NCBI RefSeq assembly: GCF_945285465.1
Contig: NZ_CALYQK010000012.1
Coordinates: 1 to 43,082 of the forward strand
Reading direction: 5' to 3'
Origin: an uncultured Bartonella sp.
GTDB lineage: Bacteria > Pseudomonadota > Alphaproteobacteria > Rhizobiales > Rhizobiaceae
DNA length: 43,082 bases
Below are positions 1-9,704 of the stretch, piece by piece. A model generated the notes under the pieces. It was not told where the DNA came from and did no database searches. It was given only the letters and a program-made list of their open reading frames with translations. Each line of letters opens with the position of its first letter. The first letter of the stretch is position 1. A program made the position numbers and the translations under genes.

Positions 1-705
1 CCGATATCAAATTATGCTTTAAATAAACTGTGTTGCACTTGGCGTGTGAATCTACTGTGGCTTTTTTTTCGTTGTGCCTTATCCTGTGACACCGAAAGCT
101 ACCTTACGCTAGCTATGCCCGCCCCAAAATCTTTGTTGTTCATTTCATCAAAGTGCAAAAAGCATCAGTGCCTGATGAGTGATATTATATCAACAAATGT
201 TCCCGGCATGGCAGCCAAGCAGCTTGAAAATGTTTCTGGACCTGACAGATTGTTAAAAGGTGGTACCAAACTGATAAATGGCATCGCCAATAGGGAGGGC
301 ACGCCCGGAAAACCGTCATTTATCAGCCGCCGATAAATAACGACAAAGACAGCATTTTTTAGTTCGCGCATTGACAACGGCCAAAAAATGCATTGCTGCC
401 CAGGACTACTACACAGGCGGCTGATAATACATGGTACGCGACAGCATGATTATGTCTTACATGCGAAAGCGCAAGGCCAATAAGCTAAAGGAACAAACCC
501 CAAATCGCTTTTTAACTGGCTAAGTTCACGGTTTTGCAAAAAAAAGAAATTCTTGTCTGACGATGAAAAGCCATTGGCGCATTGCCATAATATGACTGAC
601 CGACACACTCTTTTTCCGCAACGATGCAAATGTCACAAACGTTCTGTTTTAAATTCATGAACTCGTTTGCGCGGCAAACTATTAAACTTTTTCTCAAAAT
701 CTTCT
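1..705. other. No supported gene (left flank)
   Basis: No open frame here resembles a protein family that I recognise. Both strands carry only short frames of up to about 96 codons with unconvincing starts. Visible structure is minor: a 7-bp inverted repeat (318-324 with 332-338), a 6-bp repeat with a 3-base loop (665-670 with 674-679), and a 30-codon lysine/arginine-rich frame at 431-523 without a good ribosome-binding site. The stretch could be a decayed gene, or the downstream region of an operon whose last gene ends at 706. Confidence 0.5.
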
Positions 706-1197
706 CTAAAGCGATTGTTCCAACAGAATTCGGATTCGGTCGGCATATTGCTTGCCGAATTCCAGATTTTTTTTGGAAACCGTTGTGCTATCGTCAAAAA
801 TCGCATCCTGATCATCAAGCGAAGACGCCGCAGCAAGCGCGGCCTGTAAGGCCAGATAACCGACAATATAATCTTTCAGTGCAAGCGAATTTTTCGTCAA
901 AATTGCCATCACTTTCTGATTTTTCGAGAGAGTTGCAACAAGCCCGTCTATGCTTCCGTCGTTTCCTGTTTCAGCTTCCGACAGTGTTATTGAGGCATCG
1001 GCCAATTCTTTCTGGATATTTTCCATTTTTTGCAAAAATTCTTCATTGAGTGGGTATTCGGCGACGATCTTCGGATTTCCGGTTGGCGAAAGATAAAATT
1101 CGTTCTGCTTGTCATTTTGTTTTGCCGCGTCTTCGCTAAAAGCGACTGCCGGAACGAGTAAAAAACAACAGGCGATTATAATCTGTTTTATAGACAT
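706..1197 (-). CDS. Small exported protein of unknown function
   Basis: I do not recognise this 163-residue protein. Residues 1 to about 21 form a signal peptide: a lysine near the start, a hydrophobic core (IIIACCFLLVPAVA) and a likely cleavage site after AFS, so it should be periplasmic. The mature part is acidic and mostly helix-like, with an alanine-rich stretch (ALQAALAAASS) near residue 120, and no enzyme motif. Its ATG follows the gloB stop codon directly (TGAATG), so it is probably translated by coupling to gloB as the last gene of the dapF-to-gloB unit. The single cysteine pair lies within the signal peptide, so no disulfide is expected. Confidence 0.7.
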   Translation of the reverse strand: MSIKQIIIACCFLLVPAVAFSEDAAKQNDKQNEFYLSPTGNPKIVAEYPLNEEFLQKMENIQKELADASITLSEAETGNDGSIDGLVATLSKNQKVMAILTKNSLALKDYIVGYLALQAALAAASSLDDQDAIFDDSTTVSKKNLEFGKQYADRIRILLEQSL

Positions 1198-1959
1198 TCA
1201 AAACTGGTCCTTACGTCGTCTAATTTCGGCAAAAACAGCAACATCCGAGGCATTTTCCATTCCGAGTTTATGACGAACCGCTTCATCGTTACACCGCAAA
1301 AAAGGATTTGTCGCTTTTTCCAGACCAAGTGAACTGGGCAGAGTTGGTTCTCCCACAGCAACCAGCCTGTCAACCGCTGCCGCCCGATTGATAAGTTTTA
1401 TGTTGTCGGGGTCGATTGTGCGGGCAAAACGGGCATTTTCTCTTGTATATTCATGGCCGCAATAAAGCCGGGTGTCATCAGGCAGTGCTACAAGTTTCAT
1501 AAGCGACGAAAACATCATTTCGGCGGTTCCTTCAAAAAGGCGCCCACAGCCTAAAGAAAACAGCGTATCTCCGGTAAAAATCAGTTTATCTTCCGGAAAA
1601 TAATAGCATATGGAACCTAACGTATGACCGGGAGTTTCGATTACCTTGATAGGGTGCCGTGCAAATTTTAATGGCGTTTTTTCACCAACAGCATCATCAA
1701 GACCGCCAATCTTGTCAGCTTCCAGTGCTGGTCCGATAACTCTCGCACCATAAGTTTCTTTCAGTGCGCCAATCCCTTCAATATGGTCGAAATGATGATG
1801 GGTGACAAAAATTACATCGAGATGAAAATTCTTTGCTTCAAGCTGCCTTATGATGGCCGAAGCATCCGGCGCATCAATAGCTGCGGTCAAGCCGCTTTCC
1901 TTGTCATGGAGAAGCACCCCGAAATTATCTTTACAGCAGATGAACTGTTTTATTTCCAT
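1198..1959 (-). CDS. gloB: Hydroxyacylglutathione hydrolase (glyoxalase II)
   Basis: Metallo-beta-lactamase-fold thiolesterase that hydrolyses S-D-lactoylglutathione to D-lactate and glutathione, the second step of methylglyoxal detoxification in the cytoplasm. The metal-binding motif THHHFDH is at residues 53-59. Further metal ligands are seen in the TPGHT stretch near residue 112, in FTGDTLF near 130 and in CGHEYT near 169. The 253-residue length is normal for bacterial GloB, and the C-terminal half carries the glutathione-binding helical region (ENARFA). It lies 35 bases after yciB, and its stop codon touches the start of the small exported protein. Confidence 0.93.
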   Translation of the reverse strand: MEIKQFICCKDNFGVLLHDKESGLTAAIDAPDASAIIRQLEAKNFHLDVIFVTHHHFDHIEGIGALKETYGARVIGPALEADKIGGLDDAVGEKTPLKFARHPIKVIETPGHTLGSICYYFPEDKLIFTGDTLFSLGCGRLFEGTAEMMFSSLMKLVALPDDTRLYCGHEYTRENARFARTIDPDNIKLINRAAAVDRLVAVGEPTLPSSLGLEKATNPFLRCNDEAVRHKLGMENASDVAVFAEIRRRKDQF

Positions 1960-1994
1960 CTTATTTCTTCCAATAAATTAGCCGCGCCTTGCGC

Positions 1995-2669
1995 CTAATC
2001 CTCAGGCTTCGCCTGTTGACCGCCAATTGGTGCGGTAGCGTGTTTCATGATTAACGGCATTTGCGCTACCATGAAGATAATAGTAATCGGCATAACGCCA
2101 AAGACTTTGAATGTTGTCCAGAAATCATTACTGAAATTGCGCCACACAACTTCGTTTAATACAGCCAAAAAGATAAAAAACCACGCCCACCGATAGGTTA
2201 GAACGCGCCAGCCTTCTTCGTCAAGCTGGAAAGCTGAATCAAGCACATAGCCCAAAAGCGACTTCTTGAAAGCTAAGCCGCCAAATAGAATGAGACCGAA
2301 AAGCGTATTGATGATTGTCGGTTTCATTTTGATGAATGTATCATTATGTAGCCAAAGTGTGAGAAAACCGAAAATCAACACAAAGATACCTGATATCAGC
2401 GGCATTATCGGTAATTTTCGCACTATCGTCCATGAGGCTGCCAGCGCAATGACAATGGCAACCATGAAAATGGCTGTGGCGGGAAAGATAGTTTTTTCAA
2501 AACCACGAAATATGGCGATGTTTTTGATCAGCCATTCACCTTTATAGTTGGCAAGGAAAAACACCACCAAAGGCCCCATCTCGAGAATAAGTTTGAGCGT
2601 TGGCGACATATGCAGGTTTTTTACCGCTTTTACGTCTTGTGGATCGGGTTCAAACAGGGATTTTGTCAT
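1995..2669 (-). CDS. yciB: Inner membrane septation protein A (YciB/IspZ)
   Basis: Polytopic inner-membrane protein of the YciB family, linked in enterobacteria to the cell envelope and septation. The 224-residue sequence begins with a short polar segment followed by the family hallmark [14 protein letters not shown] at about residues 26-39. Five or six hydrophobic segments follow, and a conserved patch near residue 150 reads [15 protein letters not shown]. The C-terminus is short and charged. Its start overlaps the end of ftsY by 4 bases (ATGA), so the two are translationally coupled. An ftsY-yciB pair is common in Rhizobiales. The family assignment is firm; the exact molecular role is not established. 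Confidence 0.9.
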   Translation of the reverse strand: MTKSLFEPDPQDVKAVKNLHMSPTLKLILEMGPLVVFFLANYKGEWLIKNIAIFRGFEKTIFPATAIFMVAIVIALAASWTIVRKLPIMPLISGIFVLIFGFLTLWLHNDTFIKMKPTIINTLFGLILFGGLAFKKSLLGYVLDSAFQLDEEGWRVLTYRWAWFFIFLAVLNEVVWRNFSNDFWTTFKVFGVMPITIIFMVAQMPLIMKHATAPIGGQQAKPED

Positions 2670-3958
2670 TCGTGTTGTCCTGCAATTGCTTCGGCAAAAT
2701 CGGATGCGGCGAAAGGCTCAAGATCATCTATCCCCTCGCCTACCCCGATAAAATAGACCGGTAATTTATATTTCGCCGCAATGGCGACAAGAATGCCGCC
2801 TCGTGCTGTACCATCTAGCTTTGTCATGACAAGGCCGTTAACACCGGCAATATTGCGGAATATCTCTACCTGATTAAGCGCATTTTGCCCGGTAGTGGCA
2901 TCAAGGGTTTGTAGCACAGTGTGTGGCGCATCCGCATCGTGCTTGCCGAGAACACGGACAATCTTGGCAAGCTCTTCCATCAATTCGGTTTTATTTTGAA
3001 GGCGCCCGGCAGTATCAATAATCAAGACATCGCTTCCGGCAGATTTGGCCTTTTCATAGGCATCATAAGCAAGACTTGCCGCATCGGCACCAAGTTTGGT
3101 CGAGACCACCGGCGCATTGACCCGCTCGCCCCAGATATGAAGTTGCTCTATCGCTGCCGCGCGGAACGTATCACCGGCTGCCAACATCACTTTCAATCCC
3201 CCTGCTGTCAGTTTTGCTGCCAATTTTCCGATGGTCGTTGTTTTGCCGGTACCATTGACACCAACTACCAATATAACGTGCGGTTTATGGCTTAGATCCA
3301 GTTCCAGCGGCCGGGCTATCGGTTCCAGCACCTTCTTGATTTCATCGCCCATAATTTTGCGTACTTCATCGGTCGAGATGTCTTTACCATAGCGGCTGGC
3401 CGATAATGTATCGGTAATACGTAATGCTGTCTCAAGTCCGAGATCCGCCTGAATGAGCACATCTTCAAGGTCTTGCAACGTTTCTTCATCAAGCTTGCGC
3501 TTGGTAAAAATCGAGCTGATTGAATCGCCAAGCTGACGCGATGAGCGGGACAAACCATGTTCGAGCCGCTCGAACCAAGACATTTTTTTTGTTTCGGCAG
3601 CCTTTATTTCCGGTGGCGGCAAGCTCGCCTTGTTGTCGCTAACAGTATCGGTGACGGTTACCTTCTTTGCTGATGATTGAGGTGGAGTTTTATTTTCGCC
3701 AACTTGTTCGAGAATCGGCTTTTGACCGATAAATTCCGGTTTTGGCAATTGCTCTTGCGAGCTATCCCGATTTTCTTCGGCGGTCTTGCCGCCAGCGGTA
3801 TTTTCTAGCGCCTGTTTTCTGGATTGTTCTGCCTGATAAGCTTCAAATGGCGAAAGGAAAGTTTGCTGCGGCCGAGCTTTTTTTGATCCTTCATCATTTT
3901 CATCATTCTTTGCTTCCCCACCAAAAGAAAAAACTTTTTTCAATAAACTTTTAGCCAT
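2666..3958 (-). CDS. ftsY: Signal recognition particle receptor FtsY
   Basis: SRP-receptor GTPase that docks ribosome-SRP complexes at the Sec translocon. The 430 residues divide into a polar, acidic and Q/E-rich A domain (about 1-125) and the NG domain. The P-loop GVNGTGKTT is at about 232-240, the DTAGR motif (G3) near 315, and [10 protein letters not shown] (G4) near 379. The motif DTFRAAA lies between the P-loop and G3. The end sequence with [14 protein letters not shown] is typical of FtsY rather than Ffh, and no methionine-rich M domain is present. It starts 12 bases after mtaB ends and overlaps yciB by 4 bases. Confidence 0.96.
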   Translation of the reverse strand: MAKSLLKKVFSFGGEAKNDENDEGSKKARPQQTFLSPFEAYQAEQSRKQALENTAGGKTAEENRDSSQEQLPKPEFIGQKPILEQVGENKTPPQSSAKKVTVTDTVSDNKASLPPPEIKAAETKKMSWFERLEHGLSRSSRQLGDSISSIFTKRKLDEETLQDLEDVLIQADLGLETALRITDTLSASRYGKDISTDEVRKIMGDEIKKVLEPIARPLELDLSHKPHVILVVGVNGTGKTTTIGKLAAKLTAGGLKVMLAAGDTFRAAAIEQLHIWGERVNAPVVSTKLGADAASLAYDAYEKAKSAGSDVLIIDTAGRLQNKTELMEELAKIVRVLGKHDADAPHTVLQTLDATTGQNALNQVEIFRNIAGVNGLVMTKLDGTARGGILVAIAAKYKLPVYFIGVGEGIDDLEPFAASDFAEAIAGQHE

Positions 3959-3970
3959 AAAAATCCTCGG

Positions 3971-5254
3971 TCAAGCTGCGTTGGGTTGATTGGGTTTGGC
4001 AATGAGCTTGTTACTATCATGACCGACAACACGCCCCTTTACGATTGTTCCGGCAATAGTGCCGTCAATCTTGGTCAGGGTAAAATCTTCCGTTCGGCCA
4101 ATTCCATCATGTTCGACAAGAATCATGTGTTCGGTGTTTTGTAAACGCTCAAGATGTGTCTGAAAGGCTTTTTCGCCAGCCAAACGCAGTTTTTCCGCTC
4201 TTTTCTTGATAATGCTACGGTCAAGTTGCGGCATTCGTGCTGCCGGTGTGCCATCACGCGGGCTAAAAGGAAATACGTGAAGATGTGTCAGCCCGCATTC
4301 ATCAACAAGTGCCAACGTATTTTCAAACATCTGATCGGTTTCGGTTGGAAAACCGGCGATAAGATCGGCACCATAAACCATTTCGGGACGTTTTTTCCGC
4401 AAATCATTACAAAAGCGGATAGACTGGTCACGCAAATGGCGCCGTTTCATGCGCTTCAAGATCATATTGTCGCCAGCTTGCAGCGATAGATGAAGATGCG
4501 GCATTATGCGTTTTTCATAGGCCAACAGTTCTAACAATTCTTCATCGACTTCGATAGAATCAATGGATGACAAACGCAGCCGTTGAAGATCGGGCACATT
4601 TTTCAAAATTGACGCGACCAGCTTGCCAAGTGTTGCTTTCCCGGGAAGATCAGGACCGTAGCTTGTCAAATCGACGCCAGTCAGCACGACTTCCTGATAA
4701 CCGTTGGCGTTAAGACGTTTTATCTGTTCGACAACTGCCCCCATAGGAACCGAGCGTGATGGCCCGCGACCGTAAGGAATGATGCAGAAAGTGCAGCGAT
4801 GGTCGCAACCGTTTTGCACTTGCACAAAAGCACGGGCATGGCCTTCAATCGAATCAACCATATGTGGCGCGTTTTCCTTAACCTCCATAATATCGTTGAC
4901 TTTGAGCTTTTCGTAATTATTGACACCAAAATCAGGAAGCTGACGGTAGGAACGGGAATGCAGTTTCTCTTCATTGCCTAAAACGAGATCGACCTCGTCC
5001 ATATCGGCAAAATCCTGCCCCAATGTCTGGGCGGCACAACCGGTCACAATAATGCGGGCAAGAGGGTTTTCTCGACGAGCCTTGCGAATGGCTTGTTTGG
5101 CTTGCCGTACCGCTTCAGACGTGACAGCACAGGTGTTAAAGATAACAGCGCCATTTTCAAGATCATCCAGTCCGGCTGCGGCACTTTCTTTTCGCATGAC
5201 CTCGGATTCAAAAGCATTGAGGCGGCAACCAAAGGTGACAATTTCCGTGGCCAT
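3971..5254 (-). CDS. mtaB: tRNA t6A37 methylthiotransferase MtaB
   Basis: Radical-SAM methylthiotransferase that turns t6A at position 37 of ANN-decoding tRNAs into ms2t6A. The N-terminal UPF0004 domain has the three auxiliary-cluster cysteines in FGCRLNAFESE (near 9), NTCAVT (near 41) and TGCAAQT (near 73). The radical-SAM cluster motif CDHRCTFC is near residue 150 (CxxxCxxC), and a TRAM-like C-terminal segment begins around 370. The 427-residue length fits MtaB, and the GCRLN opening separates it from MiaB and RimO. Its first base is the last base of dapF, so the two genes overlap by one base. Confidence 0.94.
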   Translation of the reverse strand: MATEIVTFGCRLNAFESEVMRKESAAAGLDDLENGAVIFNTCAVTSEAVRQAKQAIRKARRENPLARIIVTGCAAQTLGQDFADMDEVDLVLGNEEKLHSRSYRQLPDFGVNNYEKLKVNDIMEVKENAPHMVDSIEGHARAFVQVQNGCDHRCTFCIIPYGRGPSRSVPMGAVVEQIKRLNANGYQEVVLTGVDLTSYGPDLPGKATLGKLVASILKNVPDLQRLRLSSIDSIEVDEELLELLAYEKRIMPHLHLSLQAGDNMILKRMKRRHLRDQSIRFCNDLRKKRPEMVYGADLIAGFPTETDQMFENTLALVDECGLTHLHVFPFSPRDGTPAARMPQLDRSIIKKRAEKLRLAGEKAFQTHLERLQNTEHMILVEHDGIGRTEDFTLTKIDGTIAGTIVKGRVVGHDSNKLIAKPNQPNAA

Positions 5255-6108
5255 TACGCATCCCTCTGGTAGTCACCCGAAAGCGGGTCAAATTGTCCTG
5301 AAAATTCGAACTCCGTTGGCCCGGTCATAATGATATGGTTATTTTCGTTCCACGTAACGCCGAGTTGCCCGCCCGGCAGGTTAACAGTCAAACTGCGTCG
5401 GGTCAGTGTGCGCCGGTTGGCGGCAACAGTTGCCGCACAGGCAGCGGTGCCGCACGCACGCGTCAGACCGGCTCCCCGTTCCCATGTGCGCAATGTTAAT
5501 GTTTCAGGGGAGGTAATATGGGCAATGGAAATATTGCAACGTTCAGGAAAAAAAGAATCATGCTCGAGTATCGGGCCATATCTTTCAAGTGCGATATTTT
5601 GAATATTCTCGCCAACAAAAAAGATTGCATGAGGATTTCCCATAGAAACAAGCGAAGCATCGTGAAGCGGGCCGCAACCAATATCGACATGATTGGTATC
5701 GGCGATTGCATAAGCAACAGGAATATCTTGCCATTTTAAATGCGGCATCCCCATATCGACAGAGACAAGGCCATTATGATGGCGGTGGGCATCAACAATA
5801 CCTGCGGCGGTATCAAGTTGAAAACTGTCCCCCAGATTTTGTTTAAAAAGCCATTCAACAACACAGCGAGTACCATTTCCACAGGCTTGTGCCTTCGAAC
5901 CATCGGCATTCCATATTTCGATATGGTAGCTACTATTCGGCAAAACAGTGTTATGAACAGCCATAATCTGGTCGAAAGCGGTATCATCTTTTTTGGCCAG
6001 TGCTATAGCGGCTTGCGGCGTTATATCTGTTTTGACTTCCCGCATATCGGCAACAATAATTTCGTTGCCCAAGCCATTCATTTTATAAAAAGGGATCATT
6101 CCTGTCAT
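5254..6108 (-). CDS. dapF: Diaminopimelate epimerase
   Basis: PLP-independent epimerase converting LL- to meso-diaminopimelate, for lysine and peptidoglycan synthesis. Both catalytic cysteines are present: ACGNGTRC near residue 74 and RACGTAACA near 218. The N-terminal KMNGLGNEIIVAD and the GNPHAIFF motif near 155 are family hallmarks, and 284 residues is normal. Two starts are possible: the ATG at 6108, or one three codons in at 6099 that begins MIPFYKMNG. The short CAGGTAA before 6108 makes the longer form acceptable. It is the first gene of the leftward unit; the 460 bases upstream hold no other gene. Confidence 0.95.
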   Translation of the reverse strand: MTGMIPFYKMNGLGNEIIVADMREVKTDITPQAAIALAKKDDTAFDQIMAVHNTVLPNSSYHIEIWNADGSKAQACGNGTRCVVEWLFKQNLGDSFQLDTAAGIVDAHRHHNGLVSVDMGMPHLKWQDIPVAYAIADTNHVDIGCGPLHDASLVSMGNPHAIFFVGENIQNIALERYGPILEHDSFFPERCNISIAHITSPETLTLRTWERGAGLTRACGTAACAATVAANRRTLTRRSLTVNLPGGQLGVTWNENNHIIMTGPTEFEFSGQFDPLSGDYQRDA

Positions 6109-6570
6109 TTACCTGATGTTTGTCGCTATAATATGACTGAAGGTCCATAAAATTACCAGTATTGGCACCTAAAACTCGCAACCCAACCAAAATTATTACC
6201 AAAAAACACAGTAGCGAAAATTTCGGTAATATTCAAACTGCAAAATATCGGTTTTTAAGTCTTGTAAAAAAGACAACAGCGAGAAATTGTTAAAATAAGG
6301 TAAACAAGCCGACGATTAAACGAATAGTTAAAAAACATCAATAATTTCAATAAGGTATATAAAATAATAACGTGTTTCAAAAAAACGTCGTCGATTGAGG
6401 TTTTCTTTTTTTAAGCCTGTTTGACTGGCAATGTCGGGAAAGTTGATATGTTTTCCTTTTTTTCTGATGCGTTTTTGTTATTTATAATTCCCAGCAGAAT
6501 TTTAAAGACACATCGTACTTTAACTTGTACGATATAATAGGTGTTTATTGAGATGAAGAAAGTAGGAGAT
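6109..6570. other. AT-rich divergent intergenic region between dapF and omp19
   Basis: This stretch separates the divergent dapF and omp19 genes. It is strongly A/T-rich with several A and T runs and has no credible open frame. The right end holds the candidate omp19 promoter and an inverted repeat (listed separately). The leftward promoter for dapF must also be here; an AT-rich stretch at 6127-6134 containing TATAAT on the plus strand reads ATTATA leftward and is a weak -10 candidate. I see no recognisable small RNA. Confidence 0.6.
6512..6538 (+). promoter_or_regulatory. Candidate omp19 promoter with inverted repeat
   Basis: A consensus -10 box TATAAT is at 6533-6538, placing transcription start near 6545, about 25 bases before the chosen omp19 ATG. 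No good -35 hexamer lies 16-18 bases upstream. Instead a perfect 7-bp inverted repeat, ATCGTAC (6512-6518) and GTACGAT (6527-6533) with an 8-base spacer, fills the -35/spacer region and shares its last base with the -10 box. A regulator binding here is inferred, not shown. Confidence 0.5.
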
Positions 6571-7113
6571 ATGACAATCTCGAGGAATTCACTTCTGGTT
6601 TTGACGGTTTTGGCAACGGTTCTTGCTGGTTGTGCGAGTTCCCGGTTTGGCAATAATGGCGGTGGGGAACCACCACAGGTGGTTATGCCGGGGCCTGCCG
6701 GATCAGGTATTGTTAGCCAGTCAGAGCTGCCACCTCCGGATAATTTTCCTGATGTACCCAATAATACGGGTAATAGCAGTATGCCTTCTCAACAGACAAC
6801 GGTAGCGAGTCTCGAGCCGTCGGCTAATGCAGCCGATCTGACACCGGGCAGTATTGCCGGTGTTTGGAAAGCGTCAATTGGCGGATTGAATTGCCAAATT
6901 GCAACGCCGCAGACAAAGTTTGGCCAAGGGTATCGCGCCGGTCCTCTCCATTGTCCTGAAGCATTTACCAGAGTTTCGTCCTGGGCGGTTAATGGTAAGC
7001 AGCTTAATTTCTATGATGGGTCGGGAAATCCGGTTGCAACACTCTATTCTGCGGGACCAAGCCGGTTTGAAGGAAATACAACAACCGGCCAGGCAGTTAT
7101 CCTGAGCCGCTAG
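6571..7113 (+). CDS. omp19: Omp19-family outer membrane lipoprotein / protease inhibitor
   Basis: Lipoprotein of the Omp19 family (AprI/Inh protease-inhibitor fold), known in Brucella as an outer-membrane lipoprotein that inhibits host proteases. A lipoprotein signal ends in LAGC near residue 20, where the cysteine would be lipidated. A proline/glycine-rich linker follows. From about residue 95 the inhibitor-like domain contains GVWKASIGGLNCQIATPQTK, GYRAGPLHCP and SWAVNGKQL, close to Brucella Omp19 as I remember it. Two domain cysteines (in GLNCQ and LHCP) can form the disulfide typical of the fold. The ATG at 6571 matches the N-terminus of Omp19 and gives 180 residues; an in-frame ATG at 6553 is the alternative. 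Confidence 0.88.
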   Translation: MTISRNSLLVLTVLATVLAGCASSRFGNNGGGEPPQVVMPGPAGSGIVSQSELPPPDNFPDVPNNTGNSSMPSQQTTVASLEPSANAADLTPGSIAGVWKASIGGLNCQIATPQTKFGQGYRAGPLHCPEAFTRVSSWAVNGKQLNFYDGSGNPVATLYSAGPSRFEGNTTTGQAVILSR

Positions 7114-7124
7114 ATAGAAATTCG

Positions 7125-7150
7125 GAGGCCGCTTTCGGCCTCTATTATTC
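7125..7150 (+). terminator. Hairpin terminator after omp19
   Basis: A perfect 7-bp GC-rich stem, GAGGCCG (7125-7131) and CGGCCTC (7136-7142) with loop CTTT, is followed by TATTATTC. The uridine tract is imperfect, so some read-through into zapE, which starts 22 bases further on, is likely. Confidence 0.7.
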
Positions 7151-7171
7151 TGACCAATGGGGATATTATTG

Positions 7172-8314
7172 ATGGGATTCATGCGGGAACGATATGATGC
7201 GTTGGTTGAAAACGGTGAAATAAGCCGCGATGAAGCTCAGATTATTTTAATAGCCCATTTCGATCGCCTTCTTGATGAACTCTCGGTAAAAAGGATATCG
7301 CAAAAAAGCTCCCCGCTTGGTTGGTTGTTCGGCAAGAATAAAGATAGCCGGATTCCGGTTAAAGGCCTTTATATTTATGGCGAAGTCGGGCGTGGCAAAA
7401 CCATGTTGATGGATTTGTTTTTTTCCTGTTTGCCGAACGGGGATAAAAGGCGGGCTCATTTCAATGACTTTATGGCCGATGTTCATGACCGGATCAACCA
7501 GCATCGACAAGCGTTAACGCGCGGCGAGACCAAGCTGAACGACCCTATTTTGCCAGTTGCCGCCAGTCTGGCAAAAGAAGCGAAAATATTGTGCTTTGAT
7601 GAATTTACAGTGACCGATATTGCCGATGCTATGGTGCTTTCACGGCTTTTCAGTGCGCTGTTCAATCAAGGAGTGACGCTGGTTGCGACGTCCAATGTCG
7701 CACCGGATAATCTTTATAAAAACGGTCTCAATCGTTCGTTATTTTTACCTTTTATAGATAATTTAAAAAAACACGTTGAAGTTTTAAATCTTGATGCCGA
7801 TACCGATTATCGGCTGGAGAAAGCAGATCGCAAACCCGTTTATCTCACGCCGCTGGGGCATCAGACACAAGAAAAAATGGACGCTGCATGGGCATTGATC
7901 GAACAGGGTGAAACAGCAAAACCCGAAACCGTCGATGTTCGTGGCCATTTAATTCAGATACCCAGGGCAATCAACAATGCGGCGCGTTTCGACTATATAG
8001 ACTTGTGTTGTAAACCGTTGGCGGCGGCTGATTATCTGGCATTATCGGCGCGTTATCATACTTTTTTCGTCGAGAATGTGCCAATAATGGACGACGAACA
8101 TCGCAACGAAACGAAGCGATTCATTCTGCTGATAGATACGCTTTACGACCGTAAAAGCCGGCTTTTCATTTCTGCGGCTGAAACCCCTGAAAAACTTTAT
8201 CAAGGTCATAATCACACAACAGAAACATTTGAATTTGAACGTACAGCATCACGCCTATTTGAAATGCAAAGTGAAGATTATTTGACCAGATGGTGTGAAA
8301 TAAACGCCAATTAA
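7172..8314 (+). CDS. zapE: Cell division protein ZapE (AFG1-like ATPase)
   Basis: AFG1/ZapE-family P-loop ATPase; in E. coli ZapE acts on the FtsZ ring, and its mitochondrial relative Lace1/Afg1 acts in protein quality control. The Walker A motif GEVGRGKTMLMD begins near residue 70 and Walker B ILCFDEFTVTD near 140. The arginine-containing VLSRLF segment and the ATSNVAPDNLY sensor region follow, and the C-terminal FDYIDLCCKPLAAADYLAL stretch is typical of the family. I chose the ATG at 7172 (380 residues) because GGGGA at 7159-7163 sits 8 bases before it. ATGs at 7157 and 7181 are also in frame. It probably reads partly from the omp19 promoter. Confidence 0.9.
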   Translation: MGFMRERYDALVENGEISRDEAQIILIAHFDRLLDELSVKRISQKSSPLGWLFGKNKDSRIPVKGLYIYGEVGRGKTMLMDLFFSCLPNGDKRRAHFNDFMADVHDRINQHRQALTRGETKLNDPILPVAASLAKEAKILCFDEFTVTDIADAMVLSRLFSALFNQGVTLVATSNVAPDNLYKNGLNRSLFLPFIDNLKKHVEVLNLDADTDYRLEKADRKPVYLTPLGHQTQEKMDAAWALIEQGETAKPETVDVRGHLIQIPRAINNAARFDYIDLCCKPLAAADYLALSARYHTFFVENVPIMDDEHRNETKRFILLIDTLYDRKSRLFISAAETPEKLYQGHNHTTETFEFERTASRLFEMQSEDYLTRWCEINAN

Positions 8315-9611
<1,297 letters not shown>

Positions 9612-9613
<2 letters not shown>

Positions 9614-9633
9614 GTGGGAGTCTCTCACTTTTT
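9612..9633 (+). terminator. Hairpin with U-tract at the mdh stop codon
   Basis: AAGTGGG (9612-9618) pairs with CTCACTT (9624-9630), one pair being G-U, around a 5-base loop, and the run of T continues to 9633. The hairpin includes the last two bases of the mdh TAA stop. It looks like a short intrinsic terminator or attenuator separating mdh from sucC. Confidence 0.55.
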
Positions 9634-9704
9634 CATTCACCAAAGTCGGATATACCGATTTTTCGGGACCGAGTGATCGGCCCATAAACGAAAAGGAAAA
9701 ATGA

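Noticed and set aside
46-377. Overlapping 96- and 70-codon frames on opposite strands
   Set aside because: Neither has family-like sequence or a convincing start; most likely non-coding.
624-1049. 141-codon frame on the plus strand
   Set aside because: It is antisense to the small exported protein, which has a signal peptide, a coupled start and coherent composition.
5330-6150. Plus-strand frames opposite dapF
   Set aside because: Antisense shadows of dapF, whose catalytic motifs are intact.
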